A stretch of DNA of 64,000 nt, taken from assembly GCA_040954595.2 (NCBI GenBank), contig CM082590.2:6386001-6450000 (forward strand). Reading direction: 5' to 3'. The DNA comes from Balanoglossus misakiensis (lineage: Eukaryota > Hemichordata). The notes under the pieces are model-generated. The model was not told where the DNA came from. It searched no databases and saw nothing but the letters and a program-made list of their open reading frames with translations. How positions within the stretch are numbered: position 1 is the first letter of the stretch; every line of letters starts with the position of its first letter. The position numbers and the translations under genes were made by a program. Below are positions 1 to 14,503 of this stretch, one piece after another.

Positions 1-3000
1 AATGTCAAAAAATGACAATATCACCAAATTTTTCGACTTTGCGAAATCTCTGAATTTCGTCGAAGTTTGAAAAAACTCATGGGTTATGGCTCATGGAAAT
101 CATCAAAAATGACGATTTTTCGACTTTGGGAATTTTCAAAATTTGGCCATTTTTCACAAAAAATCATGGGTTAGCTCATGAAAATCATCAAAAGATGAAT
201 ATTTTTCAACTTTGGGAATTTTCAAAATTTGGCCATTTTTCACAAAAAATCATGGGTTATAGCTCATGAAAATCATCAAAAGATGAATATTTTTCAACTT
301 TGGGAATTTTCAAAATTTGGCCATTTTTCACAAAAAATCATGGGTTATAGCTCATGAAAATCATCAAAAAGTGACAATTTTTCGACTATGGGAATTTTCA
401 AAATTTGGCCATTTTTTCACAAAAAATCATGGGTTATAGCTCATGAAAATCATCAAAAAATCAATATTTTTCAACTTTGGGAATTTTCAAAATTTGGCCA
501 TTTTTCACAAAAAATCATGGGTTATAGCTCATGAAAATCATCAAAAAATGACAATTTTTCAACTTTGGGAATTTTCAAAATTTGGCCATTTTTCACAAAA
601 AATCATGGGTTATAGCTCATGAAAATCATCAAAAAATGACAATTTTTCAACTTTGGGAATTTTCAAAATTTGGCCATTTTTCACAAAAAATCATGGGTTA
701 TAGCTCATGAAAATCATCAAAAAATGACAATTTTTCGACTATGGGAATTTTCAAAATTTGGCCATTTTTCACAAAAAATCATGGGTTATAGCTCATGAAA
801 ATCATCAAAAGATGACTATTTTTCAACTTTGGGAATTTTCAAAATTTGGCCATTTTTCACAAAAAATCATGGATTATAGCTCATGAAAATCATCAAAAGA
901 TGAACATTTTTCGACTATGGGAATTTTCAAAATTTGGCCATTTTTCACAAAAAATCATGGGTTATAGCTCATGAAAATCATCAAAAAATGACAATTTTTC
1001 GACTATGGGAATTTTCAAAATTTGGCCATTTTTTCACAAAAAATCATGGGTTATAGCTCATGAAAATCATCAAAAAATCAATATTTTTCAACTTTGGGAA
1101 TTTTCAAAATTTGGCCATTTTTCACAAAAAATCATGGGTTATAGCTCATGAAAATCATCAAAAAAATGACAAATTTTTCGACTATGGGAATTTTCAAAAT
1201 TTGGCCATTTTTCACAAAAAATCATGGGTTATAGCTCATGAAAATCATCAAAAAATGACTATTTTTCAACTTTGGGAATTTTCAAAGTTTGGCCATTTTT
1301 CACAAAAAATCATGGGTTATAGCTCATGAAAATCATCAAAAAATGACAATTTTTCAACTTTGGGAATTTTCAAAATTTGGCCATTTTTCACAAAAAATCA
1401 TGGGTTATAGCTCATGAAAATCATCAAAAAATGACAATTTTTCGTCTATGGGAATGTTCAAAATTTGGCCATTTTTTCACAAAAAATCATGGGTTATAGC
1501 TCATGAAAATCATCAAAAGATGAATATTCTTCAACTTTGGGAATTTTCAAAATTTGGCCATTTTTCACAAAAAATCATGGGTTGTAGCTCATGAAAATCA
1601 TCAAAAGATGAATATTTTTCAACTTTGGGAATTTTCAAAATTTGGCCATTTTTCACAAAAAATCATGGGTTATAGCTCATGAAAATCATCAAAAGATGAA
1701 TATTTTTCAACTTTGGGAATTTTCAAAATTTGGCCATTTTTCACAAAAAATCATGGGTTATAGCTCATGAAAATCATCAAAAAGTGACAATTTTTCGACT
1801 ATGGGAATTTTCAAAATTTGGCCATTTTTTCACAAAAAATCATGGGTTATAGCTCATGAAAATCATCAAAAAATCAATATTTTTCAACTTTGGGAATTTT
1901 CAAAATTTGGCCATTTTTCACAAAAAATCATGGGTTATAGCTCATGAAAATCATCAAAAAATGACAATTTTTCAACTTTGGGAATTTTCAAAATTTGGCC
2001 ATTTTTCACAAAAAATCATGGGTTATAGCTCATGAAAATCATCAAAAAATGACAATTTTTCAACTTTGGGAATTTTCAAAATTTGGCCATTTTTCACAAA
2101 AAATCATGGGTTATAGCTCATGAAAATCATCAAAAAATGACAATTTTTCGACTATGGGAATTTTCAAAATTTGGCCATTTTTCACAAAAAATCATGGGTT
2201 ATAGCTCATGAAAATCATCAAAAGATGACTATTTTTCAACATTGGGAATTTTCAAAATTTGGCCATTTTTCACAAAAAATCATGGATTATAGCTCATGAA
2301 AATCATCAAAAGATGAACATTTTTCGACTATGGGAATTTTCAAAATTTGGCCATTTTTCACAAAAAATCATGGGTTATAGCTCATGAAAATCATCAAAAA
2401 ATGACAATTTTTCGACTATGGGAATTTTCAAAATTTGGCCATTTTTTCACAAAAAATCATGGGTTATAGCTCATGAAAATCATCAAAAAATCAATATTTT
2501 TCAACTTTGGGAATTTTCAAAATTTGGCCATTTTTCACAAAAAATCATGGGTTATAGCTCATGAAAATCATCAAAAAAATGACAAATTTTTCGACTATGG
2601 GAATTTTCAAAATTTGGCCATTTTTCACAAAAAATCATGGGTTATAGCTCATGAAAATCATCAAAAAATGACTATTTTTCAACTTTGGGAATTTTCAAAG
2701 TTTGGCCATTTTTCACAAAAAATCATGGGTTATAGCTCATGAAAATCATCAAAAAATGACAATTTTTCAACTTTGGGAATTTTCAAAATTTGGCCATTTT
2801 TCACAAAAAATCATGGGTTATAGCTCATGAAAATCATCAAAAAATGACAATTTTTCGTCTATGGGAATGTTCAAAATTTGGCCATTTTTTCACAAAAAAT
2901 CATGGGTTATAGCTCATGAAAATCATCAAAAGATGAATATTCTTCAACTTTGGGAATTTTCAAAATTTGGCCATTTTTCACAAAAAATCATGGGTTGTAG

Positions 3001-6000
3001 CTCATGAAAATCATCAAAAGATGAATATTTTTCAACTTTGGGAATTTTCAAAATTTGGCCATTTTTCACAAAAAATCATGGGTTATAGCTCATGAAAATC
3101 ATCAAAAAATGACAATTTTTCGACTATGGGAATTTTCAAAATTTGGCCATTTTTTCACAAAAAATCATGGGTTATAGCTCATGAAAATCATCAAAAAATG
3201 ACAATTTTTCAACTTTGGGAATTTTCAAAATTTGGCCATTTTTCACAAAAAATCATGGGTTATAGCTCATGAAAATCATCAAAAAATGACAATTTTTCGT
3301 CTATGGGAATGTTCAAAATTTGGCCATTTTTTCACAAAAAATCATGGGTTATAGCTCATGAAAATCATCAAAAGATGAATATTCTTCAACTTTGGGAATT
3401 TTCAAAATTTGGCCATTTTTCACAAAAAATCATGGGTTATAGCTCATGAAAATCATCAAAAAATGACAATTTTTCGACTATGGGAATGTTCAAAATTTGG
3501 CCATTTTTTCACAAAAAATCATGGGTTATAGCTCATGAAAATTATCAAAAAATCAATATTTTTCAACTTTGGGAATTTTCAAAATTTGGCCATTTTTCAC
3601 AAAAAATCATGGGTTATAGCTCATGAAAATCATCAAAAAATGACAATTTTTCAACTTTGGGAATTTTCAAAATTTGGCCATTTTTCACAAAAAATCATGG
3701 GTTATAGCTCATGAAAATCATCAAAAAATGACAATTTTTCGACTATGGGAATTTTCAAAATTTGGCCATTTTTTCACAAAAAATCATGGGTTATAGCTCA
3801 TGAAAATCATCAAAAAATCAATATTTTTCAACTTTGGGAATTTTCAAAATTTTGCCATTTTTCAAAAAAAATCATTGGTTATAGCTCATGAAAATCATCA
3901 AAAAATGACAATTTTTCAACTTTGGGAATTTTCAAAATTTGGCCATTTTTCACAAAAAATCATGGGTTATAGCTCATGAAAATCATCAAAAAATGACAAT
4001 TTTTCAACTTTGGGAATTTTCAAAATTTGGCCATTTTTCACAAAAAATCATGGGTTATAGCTCATGAAAATCATCAAAAAAATGACAATTTTTCGACTAT
4101 GGGAATTTTCAAACTTTGGCCATTTTTCACAAAAAATCATGGGTTATAGCTCATGAAAATCATCAAAAGATGAATATTCTTCAACTTTGGGAATTTTCAA
4201 AATTTGGCCATTTTTCACAAAAAATCATGGGTTATAGCTCATGAAAATCATCAAAAAATGACAATTTTTCAACTTTGGGAATTTTCAAAATTTGGCCATT
4301 TTTCACAACAAATCATGGGTTATAGCTCATGAAAATCATCAAAAAATGAATATTTTTCAACTTAGAGAATTTTCAAAATTTGGCCTTTTTTTACAAAAAA
4401 CCATGGGTTATAGCTCATGAAAATCATCAAAAAATGACAATTTTTCGACTATGGGAATTTTCAAAATTTGGCCATTTTTTCACAAAAAATCATGGGTTAT
4501 AGCTCATGAAAATTATCAAAAAATCAATATTTTTCAACTTTGGGAATTTTCAAAATTTGGCCATTTTTCACAAAAAATCATGGGTTATAGCTCATGAAAA
4601 TCATCAAAAAATGACAATTTTTCAACTTTGGGAATTTTCAAAATTTGGCCATTTTTCACAAAAAATCATGGGTTATAGCTCATGAAAATCATCAAAAAAT
4701 GACAATTTTTCGACTATGGGAATTTTCAAAATTTGGCCATTTTTTCTCAAAAAATCATGGGTTATAGCTCATGAAAATCATCAAAAAATGAATATTTTTC
4801 ATCTTTGGGAATTTTTAAAATTTGGCCATTTTTCACAAAAAATCATGGGTTATAGCTCATGTTAAATCATCAAAAAATGAATATTTTTCAACTTTGGGAA
4901 TTTTCAAAATTTGGCCATTTTTGACAAAAAATCATGGGTTATAGCTCATGAAAATCATCAAAAAATGACAATTTTTCGACTATGGGAATTTCAAAATTTG
5001 GCCATTTTTTCACAAAAAATCATGGGTTATAGCTCATGAAAATCATCAAAAAATCAATATTTTTCAACTTTGGGAATTTTCAAAATTTGGCCATTTTTCA
5101 CAAAAAATCATGGGTTATAGCTCATGAAAATCATCAAAAAATGACAATTTTTCAACTTTGGGAATTTTCAAAATTTGGCCATTTTTCACAAAAAATCATC
5201 GGTTATAGCTCATGAAAATCATCAAAAAATGAATATTTTTCAACTTTGGGAATTTTCAAAATTTGGCCTTTTTTCACAAAAAATCATGGGTTATAGCTCA
5301 TGAAAATCATCAAAAAATCAATATTTTTCAACTTTGGAAATTTTCAAAATTTGGCCATTTTTCACAAAAAATCATCGGTTATAGCTCATGAAAATCATGA
5401 AAAAATGAATATTTTTCAACTTTGGGAATTTTCAAAATTTGGCCTTTATTCACAAAAAATCATGGGTTATAGCTCATGAAAATCATCAAAAAATGAATAT
5501 TTTTCAACTTTGGGAATTTTCAAAATTTGGCCATTTTTCACAAAAAATCATGGGTTATAGCTCAGGAAAATCATCAAAAAATGACAATTTTTCGACTATG
5601 GGAATTTTCAAAATTTGGCCATTTTTCACAAAAAATCATGGGTTATAGCTCATGAAAATCATCAAAAAATCAATATTTTTCAACTTTGGGAATTTTCAAA
5701 ATTTGGCTATTTTTCACAAAAAATCATGGGTTATAGCTCATGAAAATCATCAAAAAATGACAATTTTTCAACTTTGGGAATTTTCAAAATTTGGCCATTT
5801 TTCACAAAAAATCATGGGTTATAGCTCATGAAAATCATCAAAAAATGAATATTTTTCAACTTTGGGAATTTTTAAAATTTGGCCATTTTTCACAAAAAAT
5901 CATGGGTTATAGCTCATGTTAAATCATCAAAAAATGAATATTTTTCAACTTTAGAAATTTTCAAAATTTGGCCATTTTTCACAAAAAATCATGGGTTATA

Positions 6001-9000
6001 GCTCATGAAACTCATCAAAAAATGATATTTTTCAACTTTGGGAATTTTCAAAATTTGGCCATTTTTGACAAAAAATCATGGGTTATAGCTCATGAAAATC
6101 ATCAAAAAATGACAATTTTTCAACTTTGGGAATTTTCAAAATTTGGCCATTTTTCACAAAAATTATGGTTTATAGCTCATGAAAATCATCAAAAAATGAC
6201 AATTTTTCAACTTTGGGAATTTTCAAAATTTGGCCATTTTTTACAAAAAATCATGGGTTATAGCTCATGAAAATCATCAAAAAATCATTATTTTTCAACT
6301 TTGGGAATTTTCAAAATTTGGCCATTTTTCACAAAAAATCATGGGTTATAGCTCATGAAAATCATCAAAAAAATGACAATTTTTCGACTATGGGAATTTT
6401 CAAAATTTGGCCATTTTTCACAAAAAATCATGGGTTATAGCTCATGAAAATCATCAAAAAATGAATATTTTTAAACTTTGGGAATTTTCAAAATTTGGCC
6501 ATTTTTCACAAAAAATCATGGGTTATAGCTCATGAAAATCATCAAAAAATGACAATTTTTCAACTTTGGGAATTTTCAAAATTTGGCCATTTTTCACAAA
6601 AAATCATGGGTTATAGCTCATGAAAATCATCAAAAAATGACAATTTTTCAACTTTGGGAATTTTCAAAATTTGGCCTTTTTTCACAAAAAATCATGGGTT
6701 ATAGCTCATGAAAATCATCAAAAAATCAATATTTTTCAACTTTGGGAATTTTCAAAATTTGGCCATTTTTCACAAAAAATCATGGGTTATAGCTCATGAA
6801 AATCATCAAAAAATGACAATTTTTCAACTTTGGGAATTTTCAAAATTTGGCCATTTTTCACAAAAAATCATCGGTTATAGCTCATGAAAATCATCAAAAA
6901 ATGAATATTTTTCAACTTTGGGAATTTTCAAAATTTGGCCTTTTTTCACAAAAAATCATGGGTTATAGCTCATGAAAATCATCAAAAAATCAATATTTTT
7001 CAACTTTGGGAATTTTCAAAATTTGGCCATTTTTCACAAAAAATCATCGGTTATAGCTCATGAAAATCATCAAAAAATCAATATTTTTCAACTTTGGGAA
7101 TTTTCAAAATTTGGCCTTTTTTCACAAAAAATCATGGGTTATAGCTCATGAAAATCATCAAAAAATGAATATTTTTCAACTTTGGGAATTTTCAAAATTT
7201 GGCCATTTTTCACAAAAAATCATGGGTTATAGCTCAGGAAAATCATCAAAAAATGACAATTTTTCGACTATGGGAATTTTCAAAATTTGGCCATTTTTCA
7301 CAAAAAATCATGGGTTATAGCTCATGAAAATCATCAAAAAATCAATATTTTTCAACTTTGGGAATTTTCAAAATTTGGCTATTTTTCACAAAAAATCATG
7401 GGTTATAGCTCATGAAAATCATCAAAAAATGAATATTTTTCAACTTTGGGAATTTTTAAAATTTGGCCATTTTTCACAAAAAATCATGGGTTATAGCTCA
7501 TGTTAAATCATCAAAAAATGAATATTTTTCAACTTTGGGAATTTTCAAAATTTGGCCATTTTTGACAAAAAATCATGGGTTATAGCTCATGAAAATCATC
7601 AAAAAATGACAATTTTTCGACTATGGGAATTTCAAAATTTGGCCATTTTTTCACAAAAAATCATGGGTTATAGCTCATGAAAATCATCAAAAAATCAATA
7701 TTTTTCAACTTTGGGAATTTTCAAAATTTGGCCATTTTTCACAAAAAATCATGGGTTATAGCTCATGAAAATCATCAAAAAATGACAATTTTTCAACTTT
7801 GGGAATTTTCAAAATTTGGCCATTTTTCACAAAAAATCATCGGTTATAGCTCATGAAAATCATCAAAAAATGAATATTTTTCAACTTTGGGAATTTTCAA
7901 AATTTGGCCTTTTTTCACAAAAAATCATGGGTTATAGCTCATGAAAATCATCAAAAAATCAATATTTTTCAACTTTGGGAATTTTCAAAATTTGGCCATT
8001 TTTCACAAAAAATCATCGGTTATAGCTCATGAAAATCATGAAAAAATGAATATTTTTCAACTTTGGGAATTTTCAAAATTTGGCCTTTTTTCACAAAAAA
8101 TCATGGGTTATAGCTCATGAAAATCATCAAAAATGAATATTTTTCAACTTTGGGAATTTTCAAAATTTGGCCATTTTTCACAAAAAATCATGGGTTATAG
8201 CTCAGGAAAATCATCAAAAAATGACAATTTTTCGACTATGGGAATTTTCAAAATTTGGCCATTTTTCACAAAAAATCATGGGTTATAGCTCATGAAAATC
8301 ATCAAAAAATCAATATTTTTCAACTTTGGGAATTTTCAAAATTTGGCTATTTTTCACAAAAAATCATGGGTTATAGCTCATGAAAATCATCAAAAAATGA
8401 CAATTTTTCAACTTTGGGAATTTTCAAAATTTGGCCATTTTTCACAAAAAATCATGGGTTATAGCTCATGAAAATCATCAAAAAATGAATATTTTTCAAC
8501 TTTGGGAATTTTTAAAATTTGGCCATTTTTCACAAAAAATCATGGGTTATAGCTCATGTTAAATCATCAAAAAATGAATATTTTTCAACTTTAGAAATTT
8601 TCAAAATTTGGCCATTTTTCACAAAAAATCATGGGTTATAGCTCATGAAACTCATCAAAAAATGATATTTTTCAACTTTGGGAATTTTCAAAATTTGGCC
8701 ATTTTTGACAAAAAATCATGGGTTATAGCTCATGAAAATCATCAAAAAATGACAATTTTTCAACTTTGGGAATTTTCAAAATTTGGCCATTTTTCACAAA
8801 AATTATGGTTTATAGCTCATGAAAATCATCAAAAAATGACAATTTTTCAACTTTGGGAATTTTCAAAATTTGGCCATTTTTTACAAAAAATCATGGGTTA
8901 TAGCTCATGAAAATCATCAAAAAATCAATATTTTTCAACTTTGGGAATTTTCAAAATTTGGCCATTTTTCACAAAAAATCATGGGTTATAGCTCATGAAA

Positions 9001-12000
9001 ATCATCAAAAAAATGACAATTTTTCGACTATGGGAATTTTCAAAATTTGGCCATTTTTCACAAAAAATCATGGGTTATAGCTCATGAAAATCATCAAAAA
9101 ATGAATATTTTTAAACTTTGGGAATTTTCAAAATTTGGCCATTTTTCACAAAAAATCATGGGTTATAGCTCATGAAAATCATCAAAAAATGACAATTTTT
9201 CAACTTTGGGAATTTTCAAAATTTGGCCATTTTTTACAAAAAATCATGGGTTATAGCTCATGAAAATCATCAAAAAATGACAATTTTTCAACTTTGGGAA
9301 TTTTCAAAATTTGGCCATTTTTCACAAAAAATCATGGGTTATAGCTCATGAAAATCATCAAAAAATGAATATTTTTCAACTTTGGGAATTTTCAAAATTT
9401 GGCCATTTTTGACAAAAAATCATGGGTTATAGCTCATGAAAATCATCAAAAAATGACAATTTTTCGACTATGGGAATTTCAAAATTTGGCCATTTTTTCA
9501 CAAAAAATCATGGGTTATAGCTCATGAAAATCATCAAAAAATCAATATTTTTCAACTTTGGGAATTTTCAAAATTTGGCCATTTTTCACAAAAAATCATG
9601 GGTTATAGCTCATGAAAATCATCAAAAAATGACAATTTTTCAACTTTGGGAATTTTCAAAATTTGGCCATTTTTCACAAAAAATCATCGGTTATAGCTCA
9701 TGAAAATCATCAAAAAATGACAATTTTTCAACTTTGGGAATTTTCAAAATTTGGCCATTTTTCACAAAAAATCATGGGTTATAGCTCATGAAAATCATCA
9801 AAAAATGAATATTTTTCAACTTTGGGAATTTTCAAAATTTGGCCATTTTTGACAAAAAATCATGGGTTATAGCTCATGAAAATCATCAAAAAATGACAAT
9901 TTTTCGACTATGGGAATTTCAAAATTTGGCCATTTTTTCACAAAAAATCATGGGTTATAGCTCATGAAAATCATCAAAAAATCAATATTTTTCAACTTTG
10001 GGAATTTTCAAAATTTGGCCATTTTTCACAAAAAATCATGGGTTATAGCTCATGAAAATCATCAAAAAATGACAATTTTTCAACTTTGGGAATTTTCAAA
10101 ATTTGGCCATTTTTCACAAAAAATCATCGGTTATAGCTCATGAAAATCATCAAAAAATGAATATTTTTCAACTTTGGGAATTTTCAAAATTTGGCCTTTT
10201 TTCACAAAAAATCATGGGTTATAGCTCATGAAAATCATCAAAAAATCAATATTTTTCAACTTTGGAAATTTTCAAAATTTGGCCATTTTTCACAAAAAAT
10301 CATCGGTTATAGCTCATGAAAATCATGAAAAAATGAATATTTTTCAACTTTGGGAATTTTCAAAATTTGGCCTTTATTCACAAAAAATCATGGGTTATAG
10401 CTCATGAAAATCATCAAAAAATGAATATTTTTCAACTTTGGGAATTTTCAAAATTTGGCCATTTTTCACAAAAAATCATGGGTTATAGCTCAGGAAAATC
10501 ATCAAAAAATGACAATTTTTCGACTATGGGAATTTTCAAAATTTGGCCATTTTTCACAAAAAATCATGGGTTATAGCTCATGAAAATCATCAAAAAATCA
10601 ATATTTTTCAACTTTGGGAATTTTCAAAATTTGGCTATTTTTCACAAAAAATCATGGGTTATAGCTCATGAAAATCATCAAAAAATGACAATTTTTCAAC
10701 TTTGGGAATTTTCAAAATTTGGCCATTTTTCACAAAAAATCATGGGTTATAGCTCATGAAAATCATCAAAAAATGAATATTTTTCAACTTTGGGAATTTT
10801 TAAAATTTGGCCATTTTTCACAAAAAATCATGGGTTATAGCTCATGTTAAATCATCAAAAAATGAATATTTTTCAACTTTAGAAATTTTCAAAATTTGGC
10901 CATTTTTCACAAAAAATCATGGGTTATAGCTCATGAAACTCATCAAAAAATGATATTTTTCAACTTTGGGAATTTTCAAAATTTGGCCATTTTTGACAAA
11001 AAATCATGGGTTATAGCTCATGAAAATCATCAAAAAATGACAATTTTTCAACTTTGGGAATTTTCAAAATTTGGCCATTTTTCACAAAAATTATGGTTTA
11101 TAGCTCATGAAAATCATCAAAAAATGACAATTTTTCAACTTTGGGAATTTTCAAAATTTGGCCATTTTTTACAAAAAATCATGGGTTATAGCTCATGAAA
11201 ATCATCAAAAAATCATTATTTTTCAACTTTGGGAATTTTCAAAATTTGGCCATTTTTCACAAAAAATCATGGGTTATAGCTCATGAAAATCATCAAAAAA
11301 ATGACAATTTTTCGACTATGGGAATTTTCAAAATTTGGCCATTTTTCACAAAAAATCATGGGTTATAGCTCATGAAAATCATCAAAAAATGAATATTTTT
11401 AAACTTTGGGAATTTTCAAAATTTGGCCATTTTTCACAAAAAATCATGGGTTATAGCTCATGAAAATCATCAAAAAATGACAATTTTTCAACTTTGGGAA
11501 TTTTCAAAATTTGGCCATTTTTCACAAAAAATCATGGGTTATAGCTCATGAAAATCATCAAAAAATGACAATTTTTCAACTTTGGGAATTTTCAAAATTT
11601 GGCCATTTTTCACAAAAAATCATGGGTTATAGCTCATGAAAATCATCAAAAAATGAATATTTTTCAACTTTGGGAATTTTCAAAATTTGGCCATTTTTCA
11701 CATAAAATCATGGGTTATAGCTCATGAAAATCATCAAAAGATGAATATTCTTCAACTTTGGGAATTTTCAAAATTTGGCCTTTTTTCACAAAAAATCATG
11801 GGTTATAGCTCACGAAAATCATCAAAAAATGACAATTTTTCGACTATGGGAATTTTCAAAATTTGGCCATTTTTCACAAAAAATCATGGGTTATAGCTCA
11901 TGAAAATCATCAAAAAATGAATATTTTTCAACTTTGGGAATTTTCAAAATTTGGCCATTTTTCACAAAAAATCATGGGTTATAGCTCAGGAAAATCATCA

Positions 12001-12283
12001 AAAAATGACAATTTTTCGACTATGGGAATTTTCAAAATTTGGCCATTTTTCACAAAAAATCATGGGTTATAGCTCATGAAAATCATCAAAAAATGACAAT
12101 TTTTCAACTTTGGGAATTTTCAAAATTTGGCCATTTTTCACAAAAATCATGGGTTATAGCTCATGAAAATCATCAAAAAATGAATATTTTTCAACTTTGG
12201 GAATTTTCAAAATTTGGCCATTTTTCACAATTTTTTTTCAAAATTTGGCCATTTTTCACAAAAAATCATGGGTTATAGTATGT
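1..12283. repeat. 88-bp satellite array with higher-order repeats
   Basis: About 139 head-to-tail copies of an 88-bp AT-rich monomer run without interruption. Each monomer holds the landmarks CATGGGTTATAGCTCATG, TTTGGGAATTTTC and TTTGGCCATTTTTCAC. Monomers differ at a few diagnostic places: GACAAT, GAATAT or CAATAT after the A-run, AACTTTGG or GACTATGG, and CTCATG or CTCAGG. Blocks of variants recur exactly: a block near 1060 returns at 2473 (1,413 bp), one near 5439 at 10367 (4,928 bp, 56 monomers), and one near 5968 at 8608 (2,640 bp, 30 monomers) and 10896. Short open frames inside come from the repeat and change with monomer phase; they are not genes. The first 120 bases are degenerate and the array ends at about 12283 in a rearranged partial monomer, so both edges appear to lie in or near this window. 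Confidence 0.97.
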
Positions 12284-12953
12284 GCCCCCTCTAAATGTTT
12301 AAAAAAAACAGATGACCCCCACCCCCCCTTTTGGATCTTCAGTTGCTGTCATGCCCAGTCTTTGCTACAGTTGGCTGCTTCATTCATTCTAAGAATGATC
12401 TAATTTCAGGGATTTGTGGATGAATTGTAATGTTTATAAACAAACGCGGCGCGACCACCCTTTCCACACTATGATGATATCAGAAAAGTAATAGTAAATT
12501 TTTTTTGTAATAAAGCACAATCAGGCAAATTTCAATTTTCACCATAAAATTTGTTTTATTTCTGTCGTTCTATGATAACAAATTAAAAGGAATAAAATAA
12601 ATTTGCTTTATTTAACTGTGCTGTAAACACATAAGTACATGTACAAAATATGAAATATGTAAACATAAAAGACTTAACCGAAAAAGACTTGCTACAAAGA
12701 AAACCAATTTATGACTGACATAAAATATCCAAAGAAATCAGAATGTTTATATGTATATGGCATACATACAAACCTGTGTTAGTGGCCACCTCTATATAGT
12801 GGCCACTATGCTACAGTCCCTGAGCAATTTACATGTACACTCACTAACTGACCTGTCTATAAAGGCCACCAGTCTATGGCTGACTGACTTCTCAAGCCAA
12901 GACAAGCATTTTCTACTTGCACTGATGCGTTTTGCAAATGTTTACTGAAACAA
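12284..12953. other. Intergenic, no gene seen
   Basis: AT-rich unique-looking sequence next to the satellite. The only recognisable part is a degraded fragment at about 12770-12890 of the repeat whose better copy lies at 15031-15370 (CTATATAGTGGCCAC and TCTATAAAGGCCAC motifs). No coding exon with convincing splice sites was found. Confidence 0.6.
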
Positions 12954-13195
12954 TTAACCTCTTGCACCCCCAGTTCTCTCCATAGAGGGGTCCAACCTTC
13001 TCATAGAAAACACTGGATTTGGACTGAACCATTGTGGTGAAAGGGTTCAACGTGGATGTTTTGGGGCCAAAGATATCATAGCAATTATGTATAAACCCTA
13101 TCACCACAATGGTTCAGCCCAAACCCATTGTTTTCTATGGTAAACCTGGACCTCAATACAGGGAACTGGGGTGGGGGGGGGGGTGAAGGGGTTAA
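12954..13195. mobile_element. Foldback MITE with TTAA ends, piggyBac-like
   Basis: A 242-bp foldback flanked by TTAA on both sides. The left arm reads TTAACCTCTTGCACCCCCAG, and the right arm returns the same motif inverted, ending in GAAGGGGTTAA after a G-tract. Inner landmarks TTTTCTATGG and ACCATTGTGGTGAAAGGG also occur in both arms. TTAA targets and CCCTTT-type ends are typical of piggyBac-derived nonautonomous elements. There is no coding capacity. Shorter relatives lie at 19171, 22059, 28225 and 32385. Confidence 0.75.
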
Positions 13196-14145
13196 TTTTG
13201 GGGGTATGGCAGAGAAGTTTTGTGCGTTGACTTTCTTGCTTGGTGAATCAGTATGGTACGTTCCGAGTCCAAATCCCGTAAATTACAAGTTTCTTATAAT
13301 TGTCTGCATTCACTATACACTGTGAGAAACATTCATTCTGAAAACAAACCAGACAAAACAACGGCATTACCAAACAAAACAATACAAGGCCATAAGAAAA
13401 CATGCAAAGGTGATGCAAATTGAGCTACAGTTGCCATGGTAAATTGAGATCTAGCCAATCACAGATTGCTTTACAGATGCTTGATATTGGTGTATCCAAC
13501 TAATTTATTCATAGTACTTTTGAACTGGCAATCTTGTAGATTGTAGAGAACTGTGAAAATTTTTCAACTTTTGCTGATGCTAATCAAATTTAAATATTAG
13601 TGAAGGTAGGTTTATCTTAATTGAAGGATTATTAAATAATCAGCGGGTGAGACAGACATACAGATGGACAGACAATTACTCAGACACAGACATACACAGA
13701 GACAGATAGACAGACATACAGACATACACAGAGACATAGGCAGACAAATAGACAGATGAACAGTCAAACACACACACACACACTGACATACAAGAGTTAA
13801 ACACATTTTAATATGACATTTCAGAAAATTCAGAAAAGGGAAAAGATAGAAAATGAAAGAGTTGTATTTGAAAGATGAATAATTTGAAAATAACACAATT
13901 TACAACCAAACAGATAAACATCAATTTAAGATTTTATTTCCATTTTTTAACCACTGTGTACATTGTAATTTTTTCATGTTGTGAAGATAGCAAGAAAATT
14001 GTCAATAGACTTTGGTAAGAAGACCAGGAAAGGTTACACGTGAAGTGAGTTAGGAATCAATTCTGCATCAAATGTAGAAAATTTAACAAGTGAAGTTGTA
14101 AATTTCACATGTGCAAGTTACAGATTGTGTTTAATTCTGGTTACC
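13196..14145. other. Intergenic with GACA/CA microsatellite
   Basis: No gene seen. A degenerate (GACA)n tract with a short (CA)n run covers about 13648-13785. The rest is AT-rich sequence without recognisable exons. Confidence 0.6.
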
Positions 14146-14503
14146 TTAAAGGGACAAAGTCTCTCTCTCGCTGCCCTTTTTTCCATTAATTATGTTTGAT
14201 ACAAGACACCATTTATGTTATTCTACATGTGGATATATAGTGAATCAATGTTCAACCACACACAACTTCCATTCTACTTGTATGATATGAAAGTAAAAAT
14301 CTGGCCAAAATGAATAAATGGTAAACACTGATTATTCATTTTGGCGAGTTTTTCAATCTCGTGTTTACCAGTGGCATGGAAGTTGTGTGTGGTTGAACGT
14401 TGATTCCCAACATATATACATGTACATAAACATAAACAGTGTATTTCATCAAACATAATAAATGGAAAAAGGGCAGCAAGAGAGAGAGACTTTGTCTCTT
14501 TAA
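14146..14503. mobile_element. Foldback MITE, family 1, full copy
   Basis: A 358-bp element bounded by TTAA. The left end is TTAAAGGGACAAAGTCTC and the right end is its inverse with a few changes. The two arms mirror each other along most of their length: GCTGCCCTTTTT, TTGATACAAGACAC, ACATGTGGATATATAG and CACACACAACTTCCAT all return inverted. The centre is a second palindrome built on CCAAAATGAATAA and TTATTCATTTTGG. No open reading frame, so it would need a transposase in trans. Other copies are at 18333, 19661, 20523, 21242, 28709, 31418, 44539 and 55999. Confidence 0.9.

Noticed and set aside
1060-12403. Series of open frames of 60-100 codons in the satellite
   Set aside because: They are the 88-bp monomer read through; the same peptides recur with the repeat period and frame changes between monomers.
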